From the NCBI RefSeq assembly GCF_023914155.1, contig NZ_JAMWYS010000052.1:24895-88894 (forward strand): 64,000 nucleotides of DNA. The letters are read 5' to 3'. This document shows, piece by piece, positions 27,701 to 36,325 of this stretch (its first letter is position 1; each line of letters starts with the position of its first letter). The DNA is from Solitalea agri (GTDB lineage: Bacteria; Bacteroidota; Bacteroidia; Sphingobacteriales; Sphingobacteriaceae). Position numbers and translations under genes: made by a program. The notes beneath the pieces are model-generated. The model was given only the letters and a program-made list of their open reading frames with translations, was not told the DNA's origin and searched no databases.

Positions 27701-29986
27701 GTTGTATCCATTTCTTCTCCATCAGATAATCAGAAATTCGGTCAGAGTACAGGTGCTACAATAGAAGCTTCGGCTACTGATGCGAATGGTTCGGTTGCTA
27801 AAGTAGAATGGTTCGAAGGAACAACTATACTTGGCGAATCATTAACATCGCCATACACCTATACGTTTAACAGCACTGTACCAGGGACATATAAATTAAG
27901 AGCGGTTGCTACAGATAATTTAGGTGCAAAAGCAGCTGCATATATCAACGTAACTATTTTTGATGATATCCTTCCGGTTATTAACACAGTAGCAGGTGCA
28001 TTAGACGCTACACTGCAATGTAGCGATGCAACAGGCTTAACCGCAGCTTCGGCCATGGTTCCTGTGGCTACAGATAACGTTACAGTAAATCCGGAACTTC
28101 ATTTAGTGAGTGATAACACTGTTAGGGCTAATGATGTTGAATTTGTTCGTACCCGCGTATGGAATTTCACTGACGAAGCAGGCAATGTTTCGGATAACTA
28201 TACACAGGTTATTAAAGTAATTGATGATACTTTCCCCGTGTTAACAGGAACTCAACAAGTTCACCATAATTTCTCTGGCTTAGGAACTTACACCGTGCCA
28301 GCTATTACTTCAACTGATAACTGCGGTATTAAAACATTAACCTATGAGATAACTGGTGCCACCACCAGAAGTGGTTCAGGGTTAAATGCCAGCGGTAATT
28401 TCAATGAGGGAGAATCAACCATTATTTGGACCGCTGTAGATAATGCAGGTAACGAAAGCACTTTTCAAACTGATATTTCGATCGGTAGTAAACCTGGTCA
28501 AACTATTAATTTCGCTGCCTTAACTGCAAAAACATATGGAGATCTAAGTTTTGATTTAACAGGAACTTCCACCGCGGACTTGAGCTTGACCTATTCATCA
28601 AGCGACGCTTCTATTGCTTCTATCAATAACAATACGGTAACTATCCATAAAGCAGGAACTGTTACCATTACAGCCAGTCAGGACGGAGATGCATACTATA
28701 AAGCGGCAACTCCTGTATCGCGCACCTTAACAGTAGGCAAAGCCAACTTAACGGTAAGTGCAGATAATATGTCAAAAACTTATGGCGATGTTAATCCGGA
28801 CTTAACAGTATCATACAGCGGTTTTGTAAACGGCGATAATGTTTCAAACTTAGCAAGTGCTGCAACAGCTTCGACCAGTGCAATAGCTACAAGTGCTGCA
28901 GGCAACTATGTGATCACAGCCAGTGGAGCTGCTTCTTCCAACTATACTTTTGTATATCAGAACGGTACTTTAACGGTAAATAAAGCGAACTTAACAGTAA
29001 TTGCGGATAATAAGTCAAAAACTTATGGTGCAGCCAATCCAGCTTTAACGATATCGTACAGCGGTTTTGTGAACGGTGAAAATGTTTCAAGCTTAACAAG
29101 TGCTGCAACAGTTTCTACCAACGCAACAGCAGCAAGTGGTGCAGGCACCTATCCGATTACAGTTAACGGAGCCGCTTCTTCAAACTATATGTTGATATAT
29201 CAGAACGGTACCTTAACAATCGATAAGGCGGTATTAACGGTAAATGCTAATAATCAGCAGATGTGCCAAGGTAATAGTTTACCAGCCCTTACCATCAGCT
29301 ATAGCGGTTTCGTGAATGGTGAAAATCCGGCTAATTTGCAAACAGCGCCAAGTATAAACACTACTGCTAATGCAACGTCCGCAGCAGGAACTTATTCCTT
29401 AACGCCGGCGGGTGGAGTTTCCAATAATTACATCTTTAATTATGTAAACGGAAGTTTAACTATCAATGACAATCCTCAGCTAAGCATCAGCAGCAACAGG
29501 TTACAAAGAATTTATAAAGGAGATATCGTGGAGTTGAAGGCAGAAGGTTCGGCTACGAAATATGAGTGGGATGAAGCTGCCGGAATACTATCAGGTAGAA
29601 ACTCGGCGGTTTTGACTGTTCGCCCTATGCAAACTACAACCTTTATGGTTAGAGCATATAATGCCTCAGGCTGTTATGTAGAGCAACTTTATACAATTGA
29701 AGTGCTGGATGGGTTCAAAAAAGAGGATGTATCCAATGTTTTAACGCCAAACGACGACGGCAAAAATGATAAATGGATGGTGCGCAATATTGAGTTGTAT
29801 CCGAATAACATGGTGAAAATCATAGATAAGACAGGACGACTCATTTACACTAAAAAAGGTTATCTGAACGAGTGGGATGGTACTTTTAATGGGTCAAGAT
29901 TGCAGGAAGGTACCTATTATTATGTTATTGATTTAGGTAACGGAATGGAGCCAGTAAAAGGCTTTATCTCTATCGTGCGCAACTAA
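24758..29986 (+). CDS. Type IX-secreted multidomain protein: BNR propeller, discoidin-like, Ig, MBG, CHU_C tail
   Basis: A 1742-residue secreted protein. After a signal peptide come about 650 residues of sortilin/BNR-type beta-propeller with at least seven Asp-box motifs (WKSTDGGATF, FRTTDAGATW, YKSTDRGATF, WKSTDGGVNW and others). Then follow an Ig-like domain (~725-815), an F5/8-type-C/discoidin-like domain (~820-980), a second Ig-like domain (~980-1070), HYR-like domains, three MBG-type repeats (~1327-1570) and a C-terminal gliding-motility domain (NVLTPNDDGKNDKW, WDGTFNGSRLQEGTYYYVID), the CHU_C type B signal for type IX secretion. The next gene is a PorP/SprF homologue, the usual partner of type B cargo. 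A surface or extracellular binding role is inferred; no catalytic motif is evident. Confidence 0.9.
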   Translation: MKKIYFFCILLLSIFLAFSAKTYAQNYTWRNVGPQAFPIDAAQAIAGQGRVTHFKFDPVNHNRIYAICGLSAWVSDNKGDNWKTLGTDKMPYLLTSSSICIDYTDNNVLYLGTGEPCYYGGGNGVWKSTDGGATFQPSNTGMTGGCVREILMDPTDHNTLVAATMDGIFRTTDAGATWTKIVNDKFVDMRFAPEPGSTTLYAVTYNNGIFYKSTDMGLNWTSQTINTLPNTNNTARVAVSDADPNVVYVSYFGSNNGAINIPSASNYGGVIYKSTDRGATFTLKKGDNQPNLVGYARNAAGQGTYNFDLVADPNNANTLYVCAHVIWKSTDGGVNWAQSYQTTWQKTIHTDMHWLRFNPYNSSEMYCATDGGFYLSKDNAVTWTPKTQGMANTQFASIANSPISKHLIAGGTQDNGELFYYNGVWTSSYPGDQNSVYYHDNFSDFVYLAAPGTVSAPVNAAKRDYKRWPNSNFVWDIGIDPNTMAPTRTNSDILAFSKFKPNQAFWSFREVWRSNNIDAGPTPNNTSLPKPTWTKIYTKVPNTLAMAQSPADSNALFVLGQDKKIYRSYNVNAASPSFSAGVSAPQPSGNASTGALAVFKNGVMYMASNGYAYRTTDDGTTWTAIGSGPVTTRLNSENIENMVADTTRQDIEAIYAQTGRAVYYKDNTMTDWALYSDGLPSLVALKGFDIFYDKDNKENSLLRLGTYGRGAWECFLVNSTPDQTNTPPVVNISSMVDGESLYANQSIKLTSKATDLDGHIVNVEYFYNGKSIGKASQLPYAVPFTVPNLSGEQLTITAVATDDKGLQGVSAPVKVTLTEPLCGSSSFIAPQSKLKVHSFDNELFFSGIHTAPRVIDNNKTLAWNTNYPIVPTQPGPYPPFPHWIALDLGADYSVNQFMATWAAAGDGRVKDYEFYVSMDPNDWGEPVAKGSFENTADDKLVTFADKKGRYVKFVGLSGHTAVPQIALGELYVGGCPYNEPPVVSISSPSDNQKFGQSTGATIEASATDANGSVAKVEWFEGTTILGESLTSPYTYTFNSTVPGTYKLRAVATDNLGAKAAAYINVTIFDDILPVINTVAGALDATLQCSDATGLTAASAMVPVATDNVTVNPELHLVSDNTVRANDVEFVRTRVWNFTDEAGNVSDNYTQVIKVIDDTFPVLTGTQQVHHNFSGLGTYTVPAITSTDNCGIKTLTYEITGATTRSGSGLNASGNFNEGESTIIWTAVDNAGNESTFQTDISIGSKPGQTINFAALTAKTYGDLSFDLTGTSTADLSLTYSSSDASIASINNNTVTIHKAGTVTITASQDGDAYYKAATPVSRTLTVGKANLTVSADNMSKTYGDVNPDLTVSYSGFVNGDNVSNLASAATASTSAIATSAAGNYVITASGAASSNYTFVYQNGTLTVNKANLTVIADNKSKTYGAANPALTISYSGFVNGENVSSLTSAATVSTNATAASGAGTYPITVNGAASSNYMLIYQNGTLTIDKAVLTVNANNQQMCQGNSLPALTISYSGFVNGENPANLQTAPSINTTANATSAAGTYSLTPAGGVSNNYIFNYVNGSLTINDNPQLSISSNRLQRIYKGDIVELKAEGSATKYEWDEAAGILSGRNSAVLTVRPMQTTTFMVRAYNASGCYVEQLYTIEVLDGFKKEDVSNVLTPNDDGKNDKWMVRNIELYPNNMVKIIDKTGRLIYTKKGYLNEWDGTFNGSRLQEGTYYYVIDLGNGMEPVKGFISIVRN
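28740..29466 (+). repeat. Three tandem 243-bp repeats encoding MBG-type domains
   Basis: Each unit starts near LTVSADNMSKTYG, contains SYSGFVNG and ends at YQNGTLTVNK, 81 residues per unit. The first two units are clearly similar at DNA level; the third (from about 29227) is more diverged, with NQQMCQGNSLPAL replacing KSKTYGAANPAL. Confidence 0.85.
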
Positions 29987-30011
29987 TTGAATATTAAAAA
30001 AGCCAGAATCA

Positions 30012-30911
30012 ATGAAAAGAATTCATAAAAAGTGTATTTATAGCCTAATGATAATTGTATTGTCATTAGGCACCATCCTGCCGACAATGGCGCAAATGAG
30101 CTCGATGCCGGGTCAGTATTTTTTCAACCAGTATCAGGCTAATGCAGCCCTTGCCGGTGCTGATTCCAGCCTAAGTATGGCCATGTCATACAGCAAACAA
30201 AACACAGGCTTACCCGGAGCTCCCGTTAACGCATTTATCAGTGTCGATGGCTTTTTGGGAAAACGTGTTGGTTTGGGTTTAAACATTTTGAATCAGAAAG
30301 CCGGTTTGTTTAATCAAACCCGAGTTGCCCTGTCTTATGCCTATCACTTGCCGGTGGCCGAGGGGAAACGTCTGAGTTTTGGACTTTCTGCAGCGGTAGG
30401 TAATGGGAACATTTATTTAGATGAGGCAATCGGCGATCAGGATGATGGATCGCTAACCGACTATAATGCAAGGAGTATCTATTGGGATTTTGACTTCGGA
30501 TTAGCTTATGTCGCCAATGGATTGACTGTACAGGCCGTTGTTCCTTCCTTTCGAAATCACCTCATAAAGGATAGTTATCAAACCGCCGACCGACCGTCTT
30601 TTTTCAGCTCGGCATCCTATAAATTTAATTTGGGCGAACAGGTTAACAGTATCGAGCCCAAGTTATGTTATACACAATTCAAAGATTATCCTAACGTTTG
30701 GGACTTCGGGTTCGATATGAGATTTGCAAAGACGGTGAATTTACAGGCCCTTTACCACACTACAAACAACTATTCCCTAGGTATGGGGGTTGATGTTTTA
30801 TCAAGATTTAAGGTATTGGCCATGTATACTTCACAAGCCGGTGAACTCAAAAAGTATAGTGATGGAGGTTTGTCCCTTAATTTGAGAGTTAAGTTATATA
30901 AAGCCAACTAA
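30012..30911 (+). CDS. PorP/SprF-family type IX secretion-associated membrane protein
   Basis: A 299-residue predicted outer-membrane beta-barrel protein with signal peptide (VLSLGTILPTMAQ). The N-terminal FNQYQANAALAGADSSLSMA and GAPVNAFISVDGFLGKRVGLGL are typical PorP/SprF features, followed by alternating strands to the C-terminus (LSLNLRVKLY). SprF-like proteins are needed for secretion or surface attachment of type B (CHU_C) cargo and are often encoded right after it; here the gap to the 1742-residue cargo gene is 25 bases. A GC-rich hairpin follows. A dedicated partnership with the upstream protein is inferred from position. Confidence 0.92.
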   Translation: MKRIHKKCIYSLMIIVLSLGTILPTMAQMSSMPGQYFFNQYQANAALAGADSSLSMAMSYSKQNTGLPGAPVNAFISVDGFLGKRVGLGLNILNQKAGLFNQTRVALSYAYHLPVAEGKRLSFGLSAAVGNGNIYLDEAIGDQDDGSLTDYNARSIYWDFDFGLAYVANGLTVQAVVPSFRNHLIKDSYQTADRPSFFSSASYKFNLGEQVNSIEPKLCYTQFKDYPNVWDFGFDMRFAKTVNLQALYHTTNNYSLGMGVDVLSRFKVLAMYTSQAGELKKYSDGGLSLNLRVKLYKAN

Positions 30912-30920
30912 AAATAACCT

Positions 30921-30958
30921 TTACCGGAAGGCTTGCAAACCAGCAGGCCCTCCGGTAA
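30921..30958 (+). terminator. Hairpin after the PorP/SprF gene
   Basis: An eight-base outer stem, TTACCGGA (30921-30928) with TCCGGTAA (30951-30958), with an inner GGC/GCC pair, starts 10 bases after the stop. The next gene begins only 20 bases later, so it may attenuate rather than end the transcript. Confidence 0.6.
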
Positions 30959-30978
30959 TTCAATTATATCAAAATCTA

Positions 30979-32079
30979 ATGAAAGTAAAATTACTGGTGC
31001 TTTCGGCCTTATTAATGTCTGGCGGAACCCTTTCTGCCCAGAATAGAAATTTTGTGCTGAACGGGAAAATTAAAGAATTAAAGGATGGGGAGAAAGTGAT
31101 ATTGCTTTACCGCAATTATAAAGAAGTCGATACCATTAGTACCGCTGTAGTTAATAATGGCAGTTTTACTTTAATGGGATCACTTGCAAGTCCAACTTAC
31201 CTGAAGTTGAACGTGCCTGGGAAAGAAGAGATTCCTTTATTTATAGAAAATACCTCGATGACCATAGCCGGCGAGTCTCTGATGTTGGCCAAAATCGAGG
31301 GCTCAAAATCAAATGCTGAATTTGAATTATTCCAGAAATCTATGCAAGCAATTCTACTAGAAATGCGCAAAATTGGGGACTCAGCACGATTGGCTTATGA
31401 GCAGAAGGATCAGGTTAAAGTGGATAAAATACTAGCCAATCTTGACGCCTTGGAAGTCAAAAGAGTTCAGTTGGCGCGTACTTTTGCTACTGCAAATCCA
31501 AACTCTTTTGTTTCTCCTGTGGTTATTTTAACTACAGATAAATATGATTTGGACCCTGCGGTTTATCAGCCTATTTATGAAAAGTTTTCACCCGCAGTGA
31601 AAGCCGGTATTGCCGCCCAAACGATAAAAAGTCGTTTAGATGCCGCGTTAACAATCAATGTTGGAGATAAAGCCCCTGCTTTAGCCGCTAAAACTCCGGA
31701 TGGAAATGATCTTTCGCTAGCCGAGGTATTAAAAAAAGGAGAGCTAACCCTGGTGGATTTTTGGGCCTCTTGGTGCGGGCCTTGTCGCAGGGAAGGTGCT
31801 GAAATCCTAAAACTCTATAATCAATATCATGAGAAGGGCTTTAATGTATTAGGTGTTTCATTAGATACCAATGCAGACGCATGGAAAAAAGCCATCGCAG
31901 AGGACAAAACAAACTGGAATCATATCGCTGAACTTAACAATACAAAACTTAAAGCTGCTTTTGGTATCATTAAAATTCCAGCCATCTTTTTGCTGGATAA
32001 AGATGGAAAAGTAATCGCCAAGGATCCAAAAGTTGAAGAGTTGGCACAGATTCTTGCTCAAAAATTAAATGTGAATTAG
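30979..32079 (+). CDS. DUF4369 - TlpA thioredoxin (copy 1 of second pair)
   Basis: A 366-residue exported protein: signal peptide (LVLSALLMSGGTLSAQ), DUF4369-type beta domain (VLNGKIKELKDGEKVILLYR) over about residues 23-120, a helical linker, and a thioredoxin domain with active site ASWCGPCRRE at about residue 264 and cis-proline segment IIKIPAIFLLD. Members of this family act as periplasmic or surface thiol-disulfide oxidoreductases. It is clearly homologous to the next gene and more distantly to the two thioredoxins at 19.4-22.2 kb. It may be reached by read-through from the PorP/SprF operon, as there is little room for a promoter. Confidence 0.88.
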   Translation: MKVKLLVLSALLMSGGTLSAQNRNFVLNGKIKELKDGEKVILLYRNYKEVDTISTAVVNNGSFTLMGSLASPTYLKLNVPGKEEIPLFIENTSMTIAGESLMLAKIEGSKSNAEFELFQKSMQAILLEMRKIGDSARLAYEQKDQVKVDKILANLDALEVKRVQLARTFATANPNSFVSPVVILTTDKYDLDPAVYQPIYEKFSPAVKAGIAAQTIKSRLDAALTINVGDKAPALAAKTPDGNDLSLAEVLKKGELTLVDFWASWCGPCRREGAEILKLYNQYHEKGFNVLGVSLDTNADAWKKAIAEDKTNWNHIAELNNTKLKAAFGIIKIPAIFLLDKDGKVIAKDPKVEELAQILAQKLNVN

Positions 32080-32100
32080 GTAAAAATTGACCTGGATAAG

Positions 32101-33207
32101 ATGAAAAAGCGATTATTAACAATAGCAGCCTTGTTAATTGGGGGAGGGGTTTATGCTCAAACAAATCCAAGTTTTGTGCTAACAGCCAAGGTTAAAAATT
32201 TGAAAGAAGGTTCAAGGGTTATTTTATTGAATTACAAACTTTCAAAGGGAGAAAAAAGTGACACATTAGGCTCAGCAATTGTTCATGATGGTAAATTTCA
32301 GTTGAAAGGATCTGTTTCAGGTCCTACGTATGCTAACTTGCTTATTAACGGAAATTTGCCTTATCAACTATTTGTTGAAAATTCAAAAATGGAGCTCGTT
32401 GGCGACTCTGTTAAATCTGCAAATGTTGTCGGCTCAAAATCTCAAACCGATTATATTGCTTTTAAAAAAATGGTGGCGCCAATAGAAGAAGAAATTCTTG
32501 CTATGTCAAAACCATTGGCAAAGAAACAAACAAATGAAGAGCGTGAGCAATTCATTAAAAAAGCAGAGGCATTAGCCGCTAATCGGGTAGAAAAGGCTTG
32601 CTCCTTTGCAACTCAGCATCCTAATTCATTTGTTTCGCCGGTTGTTCTTTTAACCACTGCACAATATAAACTTGATTTTCCGGTGGATGCTTACCTTCCG
32701 ATCTATAACAAGCTCTCTGATGCGGTAAAACGTAGTTATGCAGGTAAATTGCTTAAGTATCGCCTTGATAATGCAAAGATGGTTAGGGAAGGAGATATGG
32801 CTCCAGAAATATCCGCAAAAACACCAGATGGTAAGGATCTTTCTTTAGCAGAAGTATTAAATGAAGGTAAGCTGACTTTAATAGACTTTTGGGCATCATG
32901 GTGCGGGCCTTGTCGGGCATATGGAGCTGAGGTTAGGGAATTATACGCTAAGTACAATTCAAAGGGCTTTAATGTTTTAGGAGTTTCAGTTGATACGAAC
33001 TTAGAGCAATGGAAAAAAGCGATCGCTGAAGATAGAACGGAGTGGCATCATGTTTCAGATGCAAATTTAAAGATTAAAAAGGTTTATGGCATCCTTGCCG
33101 TCCCTGCCACTTTTTTAGTGGATGCTAAGGGTAAAGTAATTGCCAAGAATCCTAAAGTTGAAGAATTGGCCCAAATTCTTGCCAAAGAGTTGGGTGAGAA
33201 ACTTTAA
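32101..33207 (+). CDS. DUF4369 - TlpA thioredoxin (copy 2 of second pair)
   Basis: A 368-residue tandem paralogue of the preceding gene, starting 21 bases after its stop. Architecture is the same: signal peptide (AALLIGGGVYAQ), DUF4369-type domain (VLTAKVKNLKEGSRVILLNY), helical linker with HPNSFVSPVVLLTTAQYKLD, and thioredoxin domain with ASWCGPCRAY at about residue 267. The active-site second half differs from its neighbour (RAYGAEV against RREGAEI). The C-terminal VIAKNPKVEELAQILAK is nearly the same in both. It is the last gene before a 205-base gap leading to the haem uptake locus. Confidence 0.88.
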   Translation: MKKRLLTIAALLIGGGVYAQTNPSFVLTAKVKNLKEGSRVILLNYKLSKGEKSDTLGSAIVHDGKFQLKGSVSGPTYANLLINGNLPYQLFVENSKMELVGDSVKSANVVGSKSQTDYIAFKKMVAPIEEEILAMSKPLAKKQTNEEREQFIKKAEALAANRVEKACSFATQHPNSFVSPVVLLTTAQYKLDFPVDAYLPIYNKLSDAVKRSYAGKLLKYRLDNAKMVREGDMAPEISAKTPDGKDLSLAEVLNEGKLTLIDFWASWCGPCRAYGAEVRELYAKYNSKGFNVLGVSVDTNLEQWKKAIAEDRTEWHHVSDANLKIKKVYGILAVPATFLVDAKGKVIAKNPKVEELAQILAKELGEKL

Positions 33208-33412
33208 AGTAAACCAAAAAAAGGGTAGGATAATCCATATAAATGTGCAAATAATCTATTGTTATTGTCGTTTGATAAAGGCAATTTTCGGAACCAAATC
33301 AACAAAAACAATAGTCCATAATATTCCGGGAAACGTAAAAAATAGTGTAAGGGTGATGAAAATTCAGGAGGATGTAACTCTATTGTAAACAAGTTTATTG
33401 TCAGGAGGGAGG

Positions 33413-34039
33413 GTGTTATTAAACGACCATTTCCCAGTGACAACTATTGATCTAAAAACGCCTCAAATTAAATCAATAACCAATAACCAAACCGTTTTGC
33501 TTTTAAAAGCCTCTAAAAAAATAACAGTGATCCTATTGTTATTCATTCTGTTTTTTCAGTTTGAAGGGGCTGGTCTATTGTTTCTTATAAGGCATCAGCA
33601 AATCAAGAATGAAGTCAATGAGCAAATTTCATCAGGATCAATAAAGGAAACAGTAACGCTTAAGCTCTCCAACCAGCAAGCACAAAATGATCTTCAATGG
33701 AAAGAAGAAGATGAGTTTAGCTATTTAGGAAAGAGTTACGATGTAATTAAGCAGGAACAGCGCGGTGATTCTATAGTGATTAACTGTATTCTTGATACTA
33801 AGGATACAGAGGCTTATGCATTGCATGAGAAAATTCAAGAGCAAAAGGCTTTAGATAAGGAGAAAAACCAAAAGCAAAAAGTAGAACACCTTGTTGCAAG
33901 TGTTTATTTGAAAAACGATTGCTTCTATCAGTTTTATGAAGGTATTTCAACTCCATCCTCCATTGTAGTAGAGAGTGATATTTTAGATAGGGCTATTCAT
34001 CCGCCCAGCCCTCCACCTTGGCTTTATTTTTCATCTTAA
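33413..34039 (+). CDS. Single-pass membrane protein of unknown function upstream of TonB receptor
   Basis: A protein of about 208 residues that I do not recognise. It has one strong hydrophobic segment near the N-terminus (ITVILLLFILFFQF), a Lys/Gln/Glu-rich region likely to be helical, and an unusual proline-rich end (HPPSPPPWLYFSS). There is no ATG near the 5' end. The GTG at 33413 is preferred because AGGAGG lies at 33403-33408, four bases before it; a TTG at 33398 lies upstream in frame. It is 75 bases before the TonB-dependent receptor gene, with a small hairpin between, so a role linked to haem or metal uptake is plausible but only inferred from position. Confidence 0.6.
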   Translation: MLLNDHFPVTTIDLKTPQIKSITNNQTVLLLKASKKITVILLLFILFFQFEGAGLLFLIRHQQIKNEVNEQISSGSIKETVTLKLSNQQAQNDLQWKEEDEFSYLGKSYDVIKQEQRGDSIVINCILDTKDTEAYALHEKIQEQKALDKEKNQKQKVEHLVASVYLKNDCFYQFYEGISTPSSIVVESDILDRAIHPPSPPPWLYFSS

Positions 34040-34056
34040 ACATTCGTCCAAATTAT

Positions 34057-34073
34057 CAATGCTTATGGCATTG
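34057..34073 (+). promoter_or_regulatory. Small hairpin between the membrane protein and receptor genes
   Basis: A six-base perfect stem, CAATGC with GCATTG, around a five-base loop, followed by a T-rich stretch. It lies 17 bases after the stop codon and 41 bases before the receptor ATG and could act as an attenuator. Confidence 0.3.
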
Positions 34074-34114
34074 TCTAATTTTTACATTTTTTTAAAATTG
34101 ATCAATAAACCAAA

Positions 34115-36298
34115 ATGAATAAATTTTTATTAGCATCTCTTGCACTTTTCGGAACTGTGGGTGTGCAAGCACAAAATTCAACAAATACAAAAACAACAGA
34201 TTCGCTAAAAATAAAAGAAACAAGCCGTCTGTTAAACGAAGTTACTGTAACAGAAATGTCCAACAAGAACAAGTCTGCTGCAAAATTAGGAATGGCCGAT
34301 ATTAAGCGTGGTCAGGGTGTTTTTATGGATGATGCAATTAATACCAGCATGCCTGGCGTTTTAATGATGCGTCGTTCGGTATCAGGAGGTCAACAATTTA
34401 ATATCCGTGGTTACGGAAATGGTTTAGGTCCAAGAGGTGCTAACAACAACTTTGATAGCCAGGGTCTAAAAATGTATCTAAATGGCATTCCGGTAACAGA
34501 TGCAGAAGGTATTACCATAATGGATGATATCGATTTCGGATCCATTTCAAATGTTGAAGTACTAAAAGGTCCTGCCGGAAGTGCATATGGTTTTGCAATT
34601 GCCGGAGTGGTGAATATGCAAACCCAGAAAGCTGAGCTTAACAAAGTATCAATTGGGCAGAATGTAATGGTTGGCGATTTTGGCCTTCGTCGTTACACTA
34701 CCAGTTTACAGGTAGGCGGTAACCATTCGTCGATATTGGTAAATTATGGAAAACAGTTATCAGATGGTTTTATGCCACATAACGAATCAACCAAAGATTT
34801 CGTTAACATAGTAGGCGATTTCCAATTGAGTGAAAAACAAAAGATCTCTTCTTATTTAGGTTATGCCAACAGCTATGACCAACGTGCAGGAGAATTAACC
34901 GTTGATCAATATAATAAGAAAGACTACTCAGGTAACCCTGCTTATATTAAAAACAATGCACATTCAGAGATTATCGGGTATCGTTTTGGTTTAGGCCATT
35001 CTTATGCTTTCAATAAATACCTGGCTAATACTACTTCCGTTTTTGGTTCTTCAAACAAAAATACCGCTAGTTCTGCTGGTGGGTGGACAGACAAGTCTCC
35101 TGTTAATGTGGGTATCCGTTCTGCATTCGACTTGAGATTTAATGTATTCGGACGTGAGTTGTCTGGAACTGCAGGAATTGAAGCACAACAGCAAACTTAT
35201 GAAAGCATTGGTTACAACATGGTAGCTAATAATTTAGATCCAAATGGATATAATCTTATTGGTTCGATGAAGAGCAATATGACAGTTACAAGTAAAACCT
35301 ATAATGCTTTTACCGAATGGAATCTGAAGCTGCCATTCATGTTTGATTTTTCAGCTGGGTTGAGTTTGAGCACTATGGATAATCATTTGGAAGACAGATT
35401 CTATAATGCCGCCAATAATACGGCTTCTCCTGAAACAAACAAACCATCAGCATACGGTGCCAAATATTCAAATTTGGTATCACCTCGTATCGCTTTAAAC
35501 AGATCATTTGGTCAAAACTTTTCGGCTTATGCTTCTTACAGCGTAGGTTACAGAGCGCCAGTAAGCGGTAACTTGTTTATCCCATATACAGGTAAAATTA
35601 ATACTGATTTAAAACCTGAGAAAGGTTCACAATATGAGATCGGAGCAAAAGGCTCATTGTTAAATAGTCGTTTAGCTTTCCAGGTAGCATTATTTAATGC
35701 TGTTTTCTCTGATAAGATGAGCTCAGTTTCGGTGGCTAATGCCGGCAATACAGCAACTTTGTATTCTTACCTTGTAAATAGCGGAAGCCAGGATAATAAA
35801 GGTGCCGAAGTAATGGTGAAATACCTTGCTTACCAATCGTCAAATGGTTTCTTCAAAACCGTTCAGCCCTTTGCTAACCTTACTTATAACGACTTTAAAT
35901 ACGATAACTACCAGTATCAATCTAGTTCTACAAGAGTTGTAGCTGATTATTCAGGTTTAGCAGTAGCTGGTGTTGCCCCTTTAACCTATAACTTAGGTGT
36001 TGATGCAGCAACTAAATACGGTGTTTATGCTAATGTGAATTACAATTACAGAGACGCCATGCCAATTACTTCGGATGGTGTTAATAAGACAAAATCGTTT
36101 GATTTGTTGAATGCAAAACTGGGATATCAGCGTAGTTTCTTAAAGAATTTAATGGCTGATATGTACTTAGGGGCAAATAATATCATGGGTACACAATACT
36201 ACAACATGGTATTTATTAATCAAATGCCTGATGCATATATTCCAGGTCCGGATAAAATCAATTATTACGGCGGAGTTAATTTGAAATATACCTTCTAA
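34115..36298 (+). CDS. TonB-dependent outer-membrane receptor, probably haem/siderophore type
   Basis: A 727-residue TonB-dependent receptor. After a signal peptide (LALFGTVGVQAQ) comes a plug domain (NKSAAKLGMADIKRGQGVFM, GQQFNIRGYG and VEVLKGPAGSAYG) and a 22-strand-type barrel ending in a terminal Phe (YYGGVNLKYTF). It lacks the STN and carboxypeptidase-like domains of the SusC homologue and is much shorter, matching the classic iron, haem or cobalamin receptors. The downstream substrate-binding protein, permease and ATPase resemble HmuTUV, so haem is the favoured substrate. A long hairpin separates it from the ABC genes. Its regulation is not visible; no clear Fur box was found. Confidence 0.9.
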   Translation: MNKFLLASLALFGTVGVQAQNSTNTKTTDSLKIKETSRLLNEVTVTEMSNKNKSAAKLGMADIKRGQGVFMDDAINTSMPGVLMMRRSVSGGQQFNIRGYGNGLGPRGANNNFDSQGLKMYLNGIPVTDAEGITIMDDIDFGSISNVEVLKGPAGSAYGFAIAGVVNMQTQKAELNKVSIGQNVMVGDFGLRRYTTSLQVGGNHSSILVNYGKQLSDGFMPHNESTKDFVNIVGDFQLSEKQKISSYLGYANSYDQRAGELTVDQYNKKDYSGNPAYIKNNAHSEIIGYRFGLGHSYAFNKYLANTTSVFGSSNKNTASSAGGWTDKSPVNVGIRSAFDLRFNVFGRELSGTAGIEAQQQTYESIGYNMVANNLDPNGYNLIGSMKSNMTVTSKTYNAFTEWNLKLPFMFDFSAGLSLSTMDNHLEDRFYNAANNTASPETNKPSAYGAKYSNLVSPRIALNRSFGQNFSAYASYSVGYRAPVSGNLFIPYTGKINTDLKPEKGSQYEIGAKGSLLNSRLAFQVALFNAVFSDKMSSVSVANAGNTATLYSYLVNSGSQDNKGAEVMVKYLAYQSSNGFFKTVQPFANLTYNDFKYDNYQYQSSSTRVVADYSGLAVAGVAPLTYNLGVDAATKYGVYANVNYNYRDAMPITSDGVNKTKSFDLLNAKLGYQRSFLKNLMADMYLGANNIMGTQYYNMVFINQMPDAYIPGPDKINYYGGVNLKYTF

Positions 36299-36325
36299 TA
36301 GTTAAAAAAGGGATTGTTTAAACTT

